64,000 nucleotides of DNA from Caballeronia fortuita (lineage in GTDB: Bacteria; Pseudomonadota; Gammaproteobacteria; Burkholderiales; Burkholderiaceae). The DNA lies in the NCBI RefSeq assembly GCF_001544835.2, contig NZ_FCNX02000005.1:310001-374000 (forward strand), written 5' to 3'. How positions within the stretch are numbered: position 1 is the first letter of the stretch; every line of letters starts with the position of its first letter. The notes beneath the pieces were generated by a model. The model was not told the DNA's origin. It saw nothing but the letters and a program-made list of their open reading frames with translations, and searched no databases. The translations under genes and the position numbers were made by a program. Shown one piece after another: positions 7,439 to 16,248 of the stretch.

Positions 7439-9979
7439 ATGGACGTCAAACCGCAACGCCTCACCGGTCAGGAAGCCTTTTGGGGCAACTACAAGCCTAC
7501 GGACTCCCAACTGAGTCTGATGAACAAGAGTCCGCTGCTCGTCGGGCAGATTCAGAACGCGAGCGATCAGGTCAAGTCGGGGGAAATCCAGCCACTCAAC
7601 GTGTCAGACGAGGTAGGCACTGCCTTCACGTCTCACGACGGGACCCAGATCGCGCTCAATCCGAGCTATACCACCGGTAGCGACGCGAACTTCGTAGGTG
7701 TTCTCGCGCACGAACTAGGCCATACATTGAATGTGCAGAAAGACGCGAAGTTTGAACAACAATTCGCGACTCACCCGCGTGATCCAGAAGCGTTCAACTC
7801 AGCCGCCACGCCCAAGGGCATTGGTCAAACCGAAGCGGAATTGAACAAGTGGAAGGTCAGCAACGAGATACAGCAGAACACGACAGCACCGGGCCATCCC
7901 GGCACCTCGATCGTCGATCACCGGGACCCAACCTTTGCTGGATTCGACAACGTGGCAAAAAAATACGCGAATGCGAATTTGACACCCCAGCAGATGGATG
8001 ATCGCATCATCGGAGAAGGCTCGTCGTCTTTTTTCACCGGAGGTAACGGATACAACTTCAGTCAGTACGAGCATGCCGGTCACAATAATTCCCAAGGCGC
8101 GGCCCCAACAGAGCCCGGCAATCCGGCCTCAGTCACATTCGGGATCGACAAGGATGGGAACGTCGCATCCGCGCGCCAGCAATGGAATTCCGGCGACACC
8201 TCCACGCAGACCTACAAGGACGGCAAGCTGCAATCATCGCAGACCGTTGATCCTCAAGGCAATCCGCTGCGCACCGCCAACTACCAGCACAATGCGGACG
8301 GCAGCTACAACATGAACGTGACGGACGGCAGCGGGCGAAAGATCCAACAGAGCGAATTCAATCCCGACGGCTCCGGTATCGAGCGCGGTTTCAACGCGGA
8401 CGGTTCACGCCTGGAAACGCAGTTCGACAAGAAAAACCAGACCACGAACATGACGTCCTTCGACCCGCAGGGACGCGAAACCCAGAAGGACTATTTCTCG
8501 CGCGTGGATCCAAAATTGGTGTATGACAACCTTCCCCCAAACGTCACCCCCGAGATGATGGACGACCTTCCCGCGGTCTCCCGCAACACGAATCAGATCG
8601 TGAATCATCCGGACGGAAGCCGAACGCTCTACTCCTTCAACGATAACGGCAAAGTCGGCATTCAGGACGAGTACGACGCCAATGGGCAGAAGACGGCGAT
8701 GCACGCCTACGACTCCGACACGGGACGCCTGAATTTCGACACCCGCTATAACGCGGACGGTAGCCGCACATTCACAACGGTGGGGGCGAATAACCAGGGT
8801 ACGCGCGTCGACGTCGGCAAGGACGGCGAGCGAGGCGCGCCGCAGAACATTTCCTTCACGCCTGACGAAATGACGTCGTTCAAGCAATTGGCCGACGACG
8901 CATCGAAGATCGGACCGCCCCAGCCGGTCGGTTCAGACATCACGCTCGGAGGACAAAAGAACTATTTCGATCCGGCCAATAACCGGCGCACCAATCAGGT
9001 CGTCACGAATCCGGATGGCAGTCGCACGCTCTTTTCGTACAACATGGACAACATGCCCGCGCTGCAGTCTCATTACGGGCCTGACGGACGTCCAATCAAA
9101 ACGACGTACTTCGATCAACGCGGCGCTCCATCCACCGAAATCGACTATGGCAAGGACGGTGGCCGAGTCGTACGCACGACGGACTCGGATAAGAGTCAGG
9201 AGTTGACCTACAACGCGCAGAACCAGTTGACGCAGCGCAAGGATACCGGTGGCGACGGGTCGGTGACGGAGGTTTATGACCCGTCGACCGGGCGAGTGAC
9301 CAACAAGAATGTACTGAACGCCGATGGCAGTCGTCAGCTCTACTCGATGAATGACCAGGGCAACGTTGGCTCGCGTACCGAGTTTGACGCGAACGGCGAT
9401 CGCACGAGATCTACCGTTTACGATTCCAAGGAAGGATCGGGAACGCTCACCAATGTGAACTACAATTCGGACGGCAGTCGGCAGGTCGACAAGTATGAGG
9501 GAGGCAATGTCACCAGTTACACAGCCGACAGCAACGGCAGTCTGCACGACAAGCAGACCACGCCGATCGGTCAACCTGCGTCAAGGCAGCTGGACGCCTG
9601 GAAAACACAGGGTTCCGGCAATTCCGCGGCGGCCGGTTCATCCGGGCAGGCGAATGCTGCAAGCGATGGCCAGCAGCCCGCTTCGGCTTCGGCAGGCAAC
9701 GCGCAGTTGCCTGATTCGGCACCCGACACACAGCAACCCGCGTCGGCAAGCAGCGCTCCGCAAGCCGATGCCTCAAACTCTGGACAGTCGGACGCAAACT
9801 CATCCGTAGCAGGTCAATTGCAAATGTCCTCCGCGTCCAACGCAAACGGCGATGCTGCGAGTCAATTCCAATCCGACTCGGCGCAATCTGAGAACCAGCC
9901 AAGCGCGAGCAACAACGCCGGCACGACCACGTCTGAGACGCCGGCTCAAAGCCAGAGCGCCGAGCAACCCACGGGTTGA
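7439..9979 (+). CDS. Large protein: HELGH zinc-protease-like N-domain, YD/RHS-like repeats, Ser/Ala/Gln-rich tail
   Basis: An 846-aa protein not assigned to a named family. Residues 1-150 hold a zincin signature, VLAHELGHTLN (H91, E92, H95), followed by acidic segments (TEAELNKWKVSNE) that could give a third ligand. Residues of about 220-720 carry at least eight imperfect repeats built on N-x-DGS(R)-x-x-Y followed by Y-D-x-x-G units, resembling RHS/YD repeats. Residues of about 725-846 are low-complexity Ser/Ala/Gln/Asn. There is no signal peptide, membrane segment or obvious toxin tip. The AGGATGA ribosome site fits the start at 7439. Base composition and Asn/Gln/Ser use differ from the flanking core genes, suggesting transfer. 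No VgrG, PAAR, Tc or chaperone gene is nearby. A secreted effector or surface protein is possible but unproven. Confidence 0.8.
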   Translation: MDVKPQRLTGQEAFWGNYKPTDSQLSLMNKSPLLVGQIQNASDQVKSGEIQPLNVSDEVGTAFTSHDGTQIALNPSYTTGSDANFVGVLAHELGHTLNVQKDAKFEQQFATHPRDPEAFNSAATPKGIGQTEAELNKWKVSNEIQQNTTAPGHPGTSIVDHRDPTFAGFDNVAKKYANANLTPQQMDDRIIGEGSSSFFTGGNGYNFSQYEHAGHNNSQGAAPTEPGNPASVTFGIDKDGNVASARQQWNSGDTSTQTYKDGKLQSSQTVDPQGNPLRTANYQHNADGSYNMNVTDGSGRKIQQSEFNPDGSGIERGFNADGSRLETQFDKKNQTTNMTSFDPQGRETQKDYFSRVDPKLVYDNLPPNVTPEMMDDLPAVSRNTNQIVNHPDGSRTLYSFNDNGKVGIQDEYDANGQKTAMHAYDSDTGRLNFDTRYNADGSRTFTTVGANNQGTRVDVGKDGERGAPQNISFTPDEMTSFKQLADDASKIGPPQPVGSDITLGGQKNYFDPANNRRTNQVVTNPDGSRTLFSYNMDNMPALQSHYGPDGRPIKTTYFDQRGAPSTEIDYGKDGGRVVRTTDSDKSQELTYNAQNQLTQRKDTGGDGSVTEVYDPSTGRVTNKNVLNADGSRQLYSMNDQGNVGSRTEFDANGDRTRSTVYDSKEGSGTLTNVNYNSDGSRQVDKYEGGNVTSYTADSNGSLHDKQTTPIGQPASRQLDAWKTQGSGNSAAAGSSGQANAASDGQQPASASAGNAQLPDSAPDTQQPASASSAPQADASNSGQSDANSSVAGQLQMSSASNANGDAASQFQSDSAQSENQPSASNNAGTTTSETPAQSQSAEQPTG

Positions 9980-10308
9980 CGATGCATCCGCTTGATCCAA
10001 ATTTGCTAGCGGGTATCCGCGCCGCCCATGCGCGGCGCGCCGGCCTTGCCGCACAGATCCCCAGATCGGTGCGGCACTAGCGGCCGGCGCTGATTGCGTC
10101 GCGCGAATCGGCAGAACCGAACTGCAAAGATGTTGCAGTTCCGCGAGGGCCACGTCCGCATGATGCGCTGATAGACTGGCCATCGTGAAGCGAAGAGCCG
10201 CTCCAGCGAAATTCCGACAGAAAACGTCTCCGCACGCCTGGCGTCGCCGATAGGCGAACGCAAATCGCCTCACCTCATGCTCCGATCAATCAAGGTCTTC
10301 GAAATTTG
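9980..10308. other. Stretch between the repeat protein and exonuclease III; one 32-codon ORF
   Basis: The only frame of note is a 32-codon ORF at 9982-10080 (+), starting two bases after the preceding stop (MHPLDPNLLAGIRAAHARRA and on). It has no recognisable domain and may be chance, a coupled small peptide, or the start of a lost gene. No terminator hairpin with a T-run was seen. Confidence 0.3.
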
Positions 10309-11091
10309 ATGAAAATCGCCACCTGGAACGTCAATTCCCTCAAAGTCCGCCAGCAGCACGTCATCGACTGGCTCGCTCTCTCGGGCATCGACGTGCTGTG
10401 CCTTCAGGAACTCAAGCTTCCCGACGAGAAATTCCCGCGCGCCGAACTCGAAGCCGCGGGCTACAAGAGCTGGTTCGCCGGGCAGAAGACGTATAACGGC
10501 GTCGGCATTCTGGTGCGTGCCGATGCGGGCTTCGAAGTCGATGAAATCAGCGTCGTGCGCAACATCCCCGGTTTCGAGGACTTGCAGCAACGCGTGATCG
10601 CCGCGACGATCGACGGCGTGCGCATCATCTCCGCCTACTTCCCGAACGGACAGGCGCCCGGCTCCGAGAAGTTCGCCTACAAGATGCGCTGGCTCGACGC
10701 GCTCCGTGTGTGGCTGCGCGAGGACATGGCGCGTCATCCGCAGCTCGCGCTGCTGGGCGACTACAACATCGCGCCGGAAGATCGCGACGTGCACGATCCG
10801 AAAGCCTGGGAAGGACAGAACCTCGTATCGCCCGAAGAACGCGCGCACTTCGCCCAACTCGTCGAACTCGGATTGACCGATGCCTTCCGCAAGTTCGAGC
10901 AGCCCGAGAAGCTCTTCACGTGGTGGGATTACCGGATGATGGCGTTTCGCCGCAACGCGGGGCTGCGCATCGACCACATTTTGTTATCGAAGGAGCTGGC
11001 GGCGCGCTGCACCTCATGCGAAGTCGACAAGGTGCCGCGCAAGTGGGACCAGCCGTCGGATCACGCGCCCGTGATCGCGACGATCGGCTGA
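10309..11091 (+). CDS. xth: Exodeoxyribonuclease III
   Basis: The 260-aa endonuclease/exonuclease/phosphatase-fold protein opens with KIATWNVNSLKVRQQHV, contains LCLQELKLPDEKFP (metal-binding Glu), LGDYNIAPEDRDVHDPK (catalytic Asp/Asn) and ends with RIDHILLSKEL and PSDHAPV (catalytic Asp-His). It acts in base excision repair as an AP endonuclease and 3'-5' exonuclease. The ATG at 10309 is used; an in-frame TTG lies directly before it. It converges on ntrC, 16 bp away. Confidence 0.95.
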   Translation: MKIATWNVNSLKVRQQHVIDWLALSGIDVLCLQELKLPDEKFPRAELEAAGYKSWFAGQKTYNGVGILVRADAGFEVDEISVVRNIPGFEDLQQRVIAATIDGVRIISAYFPNGQAPGSEKFAYKMRWLDALRVWLREDMARHPQLALLGDYNIAPEDRDVHDPKAWEGQNLVSPEERAHFAQLVELGLTDAFRKFEQPEKLFTWWDYRMMAFRRNAGLRIDHILLSKELAARCTSCEVDKVPRKWDQPSDHAPVIATIG

Positions 11092-11107
11092 TTCCGTTGA
11101 AACGCGA

Positions 11108-12586
11108 TCACGCGTCGAGATGCAGTTCCTGAATTTTTCGCGTGATCGTATTGCGGCCGATACCCAGGCGCTCCGCCGCTTCCACCTTCCGGCCGCGCGT
11201 GAAATCGAGCGCCTCGCGAATCACCGCGGCTTCGAAACGGCGCGCGAGTTCGTCCATCACATCGGCCGAATTCTCGCGTAGCAGACGCGCCACTTCCGTG
11301 CGCAAGCCGTTCTCCCACACGCCCGCCGGCGCTGCCGCAATCGGCGCGGACGCTGCGCCGTTCACCGCGCTCGGAACCGGCGCGACCGCGCCATCCGTCG
11401 ATACGGCGAGACTCTCCGCGCTCACCTCCTGACGCGCCGTGAGATCGGGCGGCAGATCCTTCTGCTCGATGACTTGCGCGGGCGCCATCACCGTGAGCCA
11501 GTTGCACAAGTTCTCCAACTGACGCACGTTGCCGGGAAACGGCAGCGACGCAAGGTACGCGAGCGCATCGTCGGACACGCGCTTGGGCTCGACGCCCAGA
11601 TCGCGCGCGCTCTTTTGCAGGAAGTGCCGCGTGAGCAGCGGAATGTCCTCGCTGCGTTCGCGCAACGCCGGCAGACGCAGGCGAATCACATTCAGCCGGT
11701 GATACAAGTCCTCGCGGAACAAGCCTTGCCGCACGCGCGATTCGAGATTCTGATGCGTTGCCGCGATCACGCGGACATTGGCCTTCAACGGATTGTGCCC
11801 GCCCACGCGATAGAACTGCCCGTCCGACAGCACACGCAGCAGGCGTGTCTGGAGATCGAACGGCATGTCGCCGATTTCATCGAGAAAGAGCGTGCCGTTC
11901 TCCGCCTGCTCGAAGCGGCCCTGACGCATCGCCTGCGCGCCCGTGAACGCGCCACGCTCGTGTCCGAACAGTTCGGACTCCAGCAGATCCTTCGGAATTG
12001 CCGCAGTATTGAGCGCGATGAACGGTCCGTTCGCGCGTGGGCTATGTCGGTGCAAGGCGCGCGCGACAAGCTCCTTTCCGGTGCCTGATTCGCCCGTGAT
12101 GAGCACGGTCGCCGCCGAATGCGACAAGCGGCCGATCGCGCGAAACATGTCCTGCATCGCGGGCGCCTGGCCGAGCATCTCGGGCGTCTCGGTCACGCGT
12201 TCGTCGTAGGCCGCTTCGCCGCGCATGCTCTCGTCGACGGCGCGGCGGATCAGCTCGACCGCCTTGTCGACATCGAACGGCTTCGCGAGGTATTCGAACG
12301 CGCCGCCCTGAAACGCGGCCACGGCGCTGTCCAGATCCGAGAACGCCGTCATGATGATGACCGGCAAGCCCGGCAAGCGGTCGCGCACCGTCTGCAGCAA
12401 TTCGAGCCCGGAGCCGCCCGGCATGCGGATGTCGGAGACGAGCACTTGCGGGCTCTCTCCTTCGAGCGCGGCGAGCGCATCGCGCACGCCGGAGAAACTG
12501 CGCGTCGTGAAGTTTTCTCGTGCGAGCGCCTTTTCCAGCACCCAGCGGATGGATTGGTCGTCGTCTACTATCCAGATCGGCTTCAT
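11108..12586 (-). CDS. ntrC: Nitrogen regulation response regulator NtrC (GlnG)
   Basis: The 492-aa sigma-54 activator has a receiver domain (1-115) with phospho-acceptor D52 in LVSDIRMPG and K102, an AAA+ domain with Walker A GESGTGKE (165-172), the sigma-54 contact loop GAFTGA (212-217) and Walker B FLDEIGD (234-240), and a C-terminal Fis-type helix-turn-helix (AAERLGIGRNTITRKIQEL). When phosphorylated by NtrB during nitrogen limitation, it activates sigma-54 promoters such as that of glnA. It is the last gene of glnA-ntrB-ntrC, 100 bp after ntrB. Confidence 0.97.
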   Translation of the reverse strand: MKPIWIVDDDQSIRWVLEKALARENFTTRSFSGVRDALAALEGESPQVLVSDIRMPGGSGLELLQTVRDRLPGLPVIIMTAFSDLDSAVAAFQGGAFEYLAKPFDVDKAVELIRRAVDESMRGEAAYDERVTETPEMLGQAPAMQDMFRAIGRLSHSAATVLITGESGTGKELVARALHRHSPRANGPFIALNTAAIPKDLLESELFGHERGAFTGAQAMRQGRFEQAENGTLFLDEIGDMPFDLQTRLLRVLSDGQFYRVGGHNPLKANVRVIAATHQNLESRVRQGLFREDLYHRLNVIRLRLPALRERSEDIPLLTRHFLQKSARDLGVEPKRVSDDALAYLASLPFPGNVRQLENLCNWLTVMAPAQVIEQKDLPPDLTARQEVSAESLAVSTDGAVAPVPSAVNGAASAPIAAAPAGVWENGLRTEVARLLRENSADVMDELARRFEAAVIREALDFTRGRKVEAAERLGIGRNTITRKIQELHLDA

Positions 12587-12686
12587 ATCGTTCGGCGAGA
12601 AGTCTTCGTATGGTTCGGTGTGAGCCCGTCGAAACGGTCAGGCGTCAAAGCAGGATGCACTAAGTTCCTTGGCGTGAAGTCGCTGG

Positions 12687-13829
12687 TCAACTCTCGAACG
12701 GCAACAGGATGGCAAATTCGGTGCAGCCGGGCCGGCTCTCCACTTCGATCAAGCCATCGTGCTGATGCACGAACGATTGCGCGAGCGTGAGACCGAGACC
12801 GCTGCCGTCTTCCCTGCCCGATACGAGCGGAAAGAAGATCCGGTCGCGGATTTCGCTGGGGATGCCGGGACCGTTGTCAGTGATATGCAAGTCCAGTGCC
12901 AGTTTGTGCAGCTTCTTGCCGATCGTCACCTTGCGCGCGATGCGCGTGCGCAGCTCGATCTTCGCATCGCCTTGTGAAATGCGTTCCCTCAGCGCCTCCG
13001 CCGCGTTGCGCACGACGTTGAGCAACGCCTGAATCAGTTGCTCCTTGTCGCCGCGCAAGTCGGGCACGCTCACGTCGTAGTCGCGCTCGATCGTGAGGCC
13101 GCGCGGAAACTCCGCGAGAATCACCGCGCGCACGCGCTCGCAGACTTCGTGGATGTTCACATCGCCGACGATATGCGGATGCCGGTGCGGCTCCAGCAAG
13201 CGATCGACGAGCGTCTGCAACCGGTCCGATTCCTTGATGATGACCTGCGTGTATTCGCGCAGCTCGTCGCGTTCGCGCGCGCCGAGTTCGAATTCAAGCA
13301 ACTGCGCCGCGCCGCGGATGCCGCCGAGCGGATTCTTGATCTCGTGCGCGAGATTGCGGATCAGCTGCTTGTTCACCGCGGTGAGATCGTGGATGCGCTC
13401 CTCGCGATCCGTGCGCAAGTGACGTTCGTTCTCGAAGAGTTCGAGCAGCACGTAATCGGGCGCGGCTTCGAGATAGCCGACGATCGCATGCACGTGCACC
13501 GGCTCGCGATTCTGCCGGTCGAGCACCGCGTCGAGCCGCGTCGCGTTGAAGCGGTTTTCCGCGATCGATGCGATCGTGGCCGCGAGTTCGTCCGCGTTCG
13601 CGAAAAGCTCCGGCCAGTTCGTCTGCGTCAACTGCTTGCGCGACATCTCGAGCATGGCTTCGGCCGAAGGGTTCGCATACGCGATGCGAAGGTTGCGCAT
13701 ATCCAGGACGAGCACGTTCGTGGGCAGCGCTTCGAAGCCCGGCAGCAGACCGCTTGCCGCCAGTTGGGAGTCGTCGGAGAGCGCATCGGCGTGGCCTTTG
13801 CGTGCCTTGATCAGATTCTTTAGCACCAT
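12687..13829 (-). CDS. ntrB: Nitrogen regulation sensor histidine kinase NtrB (GlnL)
   Basis: The 380-aa kinase has an N-terminal PAS domain (about 30-140), the phospho-acceptor H162 in NLAHEIKNPLGG, the N-box around NVVRNAAEAL and the nucleotide-binding DNGPGIP and GSGLGLTL segments. There are no transmembrane segments, as expected for this cytosolic kinase, which is controlled by PII protein. It lies between glnA, from which a strong terminator separates it, and ntrC, its partner. Its own promoter is presumably within 13830-13990, but no clear element was seen. Confidence 0.96.
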   Translation of the reverse strand: MVLKNLIKARKGHADALSDDSQLAASGLLPGFEALPTNVLVLDMRNLRIAYANPSAEAMLEMSRKQLTQTNWPELFANADELAATIASIAENRFNATRLDAVLDRQNREPVHVHAIVGYLEAAPDYVLLELFENERHLRTDREERIHDLTAVNKQLIRNLAHEIKNPLGGIRGAAQLLEFELGARERDELREYTQVIIKESDRLQTLVDRLLEPHRHPHIVGDVNIHEVCERVRAVILAEFPRGLTIERDYDVSVPDLRGDKEQLIQALLNVVRNAAEALRERISQGDAKIELRTRIARKVTIGKKLHKLALDLHITDNGPGIPSEIRDRIFFPLVSGREDGSGLGLTLAQSFVHQHDGLIEVESRPGCTEFAILLPFES

Positions 13830-13895
13830 CGTGCAGTCATTGAGGTCGTTCGTGACACCGATCTTCTTCTGGTTTCATGACACTCAGCAGCGATT

Positions 13896-13923
13896 AAAAA
13901 AGGGACGGCGCGCCGTCCCTTTT
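13896..13923 (-). terminator. Rho-independent terminator after glnA
   Basis: An almost perfectly symmetric GGGACGGCGCGCCGTCCC core is flanked by A and T runs on both sides. In the glnA direction it ends in six T. It separates glnA from ntrB, so ntrBC expression depends on read-through or its own promoter. Confidence 0.9.
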
Positions 13924-13993
13924 GTTCACTGCATGACATGCGTCGCGCGTCTCATCGAACTGCATCGGATAAAACGCGTGTGCGACATGCGGC

Positions 13994-15409
13994 TTACAGC
14001 GAGTAGTACATCTCGAACTCGATCGGATGCACCGCCTGACGATAACGCTGCAACTCGTTCGTCTTCAGTTCGATGTACGCGTCGAGCATCGAATCCGTGA
14101 ACACGCCGCCGCGCGTCAGGAACTCGCGATCCGCGTCGAGCGCGTCGAGTGCCTGGTCGAGGCCCGCGCATACGGTCGGGATCTTCGCGTCTTCTTCCGG
14201 CGGCAGGTCGTACAGATTCTTGTCCGCGGCTTCGCCCGGATGAATCTTGTTCTGCACGCCGTCGAGACCCGCCATCATCAGCGCGGAGAAGCACAGGTAC
14301 GGGTTCGCGAGCGGATCCGGGAAGCGCGTTTCGATACGGCGGCCCTTCGGATTCGAGACGTGCGGAATGCGGATCGATGCCGAACGGTTGCGAGCCGAGT
14401 AAGCCAGCTTCACCGGCGCTTCGAAGTGCGGCACGAGGCGCTTGTACGAGTTCGTACCCGGATTCGTGATCGCGTTCAGCGCGCGTGCATGCTTGATGAT
14501 GCCGCCGATGTAGAACAGCGCGAATTCCGACAGACCCGCGTAGCCGTTGCCCGCGAACAGGTTCTGACCGTCCTTCCAGATCGACTGGTGAACGTGCATG
14601 CCCGAACCGTTGTCGCCGACGACCGGCTTCGGCATGAACGTCGCCGTCTTGCCGTACGTGTGCGCCACGTTATGGATGATGTACTTCATCTGCTGCAGCC
14701 AGTCCGCGCGCTGAACCAGCGTCGAGAACTTGGTGCCGATTTCGTTCTGGCCCTGGCCCGCCACTTCGTGGTGGTGCACTTCGACCGGAATGCCGATCTG
14801 TTCGAGCAGCAGACACATTTCCGAGCGGATGTCCTGGAACGTGTCGACCGGTGCGACCGGGAAGTAGCCGCCCTTCGTGCCCGGACGATGGCCGGTGTTG
14901 CCGCCTTCGAATTCCTTCGCCGACGACCACGGTGCTTCTTCCGAGCCGATCTTCACGAACGTGCCCGACTGGTCCGTGTTCCACTGTACCGAGTCGAAAA
15001 TGAAGAATTCCGGCTCCGGACCGAAGTAGGCGGTGTCGCCCAGGCCCGAGCTCTTGAGATAGGCTTCCGCGCGCTTCGCAAGCGAACGCGGATCGCGCTC
15101 GTAGCCCTTGCCGTCTGCCGGCTCGACCACGTCGCAGGAAAGAACGAGCGTCGACTCTTCGAAGAACGGGTCGATGAAGGCGGTGTTCGCGTCCGGCACG
15201 AGCAGCATGTCCGACGCCTCGATGCCCTTCCAGCCGGCGATGGACGAACCGTCGAAAGCGTGGCCGCTTTCAAATTTGTCTTCGTCGAATGCCGAGACCG
15301 GCACGGAAACGTGTTGTTCTTTGCCGCGCGTGTCGGTGAAACGGAAGTCGACGAACTTGACGTCCTCGTCCTTGACGAGTTGCATGACGTCGGCCACGGA
15401 TTTACTCAT
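13994..15409 (-). CDS. glnA: Type I glutamine synthetase
   Basis: Catalyses ATP-dependent formation of glutamine from glutamate and ammonia in the cytosol as a dodecamer. The 471-aa length is standard for GSI. Motifs in order: [27 protein letters not shown] (metal-binding Glu), [13 protein letters not shown], the [18 protein letters not shown] segment, the [17 protein letters not shown] segment, and NLYDLPPEE, the region that carries the adenylylated Tyr in GSI-beta enzymes. A strong AGGAGA ribosome site is placed 6 bp before the ATG. The upstream sigma-54 promoter and NtrC boxes indicate nitrogen control. Confidence 0.98.
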   Translation of the reverse strand: MSKSVADVMQLVKDEDVKFVDFRFTDTRGKEQHVSVPVSAFDEDKFESGHAFDGSSIAGWKGIEASDMLLVPDANTAFIDPFFEESTLVLSCDVVEPADGKGYERDPRSLAKRAEAYLKSSGLGDTAYFGPEPEFFIFDSVQWNTDQSGTFVKIGSEEAPWSSAKEFEGGNTGHRPGTKGGYFPVAPVDTFQDIRSEMCLLLEQIGIPVEVHHHEVAGQGQNEIGTKFSTLVQRADWLQQMKYIIHNVAHTYGKTATFMPKPVVGDNGSGMHVHQSIWKDGQNLFAGNGYAGLSEFALFYIGGIIKHARALNAITNPGTNSYKRLVPHFEAPVKLAYSARNRSASIRIPHVSNPKGRRIETRFPDPLANPYLCFSALMMAGLDGVQNKIHPGEAADKNLYDLPPEEDAKIPTVCAGLDQALDALDADREFLTRGGVFTDSMLDAYIELKTNELQRYRQAVHPIEFEMYYSL

Positions 15410-15494
15410 TACCTATCTCCTGATTAACAAAAGTCGGCGAATCGCTTCGCCGCCCCGACCAATCCTGTGAAATCGATTCAATCGAGGATGGAAA

Positions 15495-15510
15495 AGCAGC
15501 TTCCGTGCCA
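15495..15510 (-). promoter_or_regulatory. Sigma-54 promoter of glnA
   Basis: Read on the minus strand, the site is TGGCACGGAAGCTGCT, against the consensus TGGCACG-N4-TTGCW. The GG (-24) and GC (-12) elements are intact with correct spacing, and only one conserved T is changed to C. Transcription would start near 15484, giving a leader of about 75 nt before glnA. Confidence 0.8.
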
Positions 15511-15513
15511 AGC

Positions 15514-15528
15514 GCACCATCTTTGCGC
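15514..15528. promoter_or_regulatory. Degenerate NtrC-like site next to the glnA promoter
   Basis: GCACC-ATCTT-TGCGC keeps a perfect left half (GCACC) and a poor right half of the NtrC box. It is also part of the inverted repeat AGCGCA-N7-TGCGCT. It is close to the -24 element, so it may be a weak or repressing site. Confidence 0.35.
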
Positions 15529-15609
15529 TAAGCGTTTGAAGCAGCGCGCGTTTCTAGTGAACGGACACCGCGATGAAAGGCGTCTGACCGTCCTGTGTTC
15601 GTCGTTCGA

Positions 15610-15624
15610 GCACCAGATCGGTGC
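15610..15624. promoter_or_regulatory. NtrC-binding enhancer box upstream of glnA
   Basis: GCACC-AGATC-GGTGC is an exact match to the NtrC consensus GCACY-N5-RGTGC. Its centre lies about 133 bp upstream of the predicted glnA transcription start, a usual distance for a sigma-54 enhancer. Confidence 0.75.
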
Positions 15625-15650
15625 GCGTGTCTATTTCCAATCTGACTAAA

Positions 15651-15665
15651 GCACCTTTTGAGTGC
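15651..15665. promoter_or_regulatory. Second NtrC-binding enhancer box upstream of glnA
   Basis: GCACC-TTTTG-AGTGC matches the NtrC consensus at every defined position. Its centre is 41 bp (about four helix turns) from the centre of the 15610-15624 box, allowing cooperative binding on one DNA face. A weaker half-site follows at 15680-15694. Confidence 0.7.
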
Positions 15666-15783
15666 GTGACATGGATTCTGCACCAAATCGAGGCGTTGAA
15701 TACTCGTCCGTTTGGCCGAGGCAGCCGGCTTCGCCCGCCGCGCTAGAATGATTCTTTGCGCTTCAAACGGAGACCGATGCGCC

Positions 15784-16248
15784 ATGAGCACGCTCGAACA
15801 GCTTTATAGTCAAGCCGCCAGCCGCGCGGCCCAGAACAATCTCACCTATGCAGGCGCGTTCTCGCCGGCCGAAGCGTTCGAGCTTCTTCAGCTCGATCCG
15901 CGCGCCCGCCTGGTCGACGTACGCACGCGCGCGGAGCTCGACTGGGTCGGCCGCCCCGCCGTCGACGGCGCGCAGTATGCGCACATCGAATGGATTCGCT
16001 ATCCCGGCTCGGTGCCGAACGCCGAGTTTATCGAACAATTGCGACAGGTCGCCACTCCGGATACGCCTGTCGTGTTCCTGTGCCGCAGCGCCGCGCGATC
16101 GAAGCTCGCGGCCGTCGCGGCGCAGAAGGCCGGCTATGGGCAGGCGTACGACCTGCTCGAAGGATTCGAAGGCGACAAGGATGGCGAGGGGCATCGGAAA
16201 ACGGTCGCGGGATGGTGCTTCCGCAAGCTCCCGTGGATCGGCGCGTAG
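15784..16248 (+). CDS. Rhodanese-like domain protein
   Basis: The 154-aa single-domain rhodanese has the region ARLVDVRTRAELDWVGRPAVDGA and the active-site loop FLCRSAARSKLAA with its catalytic Cys, then a terminal GWCFRKLPW segment. Rhodaneses carry sulfur as a cysteine persulfide; the partner here is unknown. The start at 15784 (MSTLEQLYSQAAS) is preferred over an ATG 72 bp upstream. It is transcribed towards cutC, and the restored cutC frame would end 10 bp away. Confidence 0.88.
   Translation: MSTLEQLYSQAASRAAQNNLTYAGAFSPAEAFELLQLDPRARLVDVRTRAELDWVGRPAVDGAQYAHIEWIRYPGSVPNAEFIEQLRQVATPDTPVVFLCRSAARSKLAAVAAQKAGYGQAYDLLEGFEGDKDGEGHRKTVAGWCFRKLPWIGA

Noticed and set aside
7439..9979. Classical RHS toxin of a type VI secretion cluster
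   Set aside because: There is no RHS core (PxxxxDPxGL-type), PAAR domain or C-terminal toxin, and no VgrG or immunity gene is adjacent.
9800..10273. A 157-codon minus-strand gene after the repeat protein
   Set aside because: It overlaps the repeat-protein coding tail and has no plausible start signal or motif.
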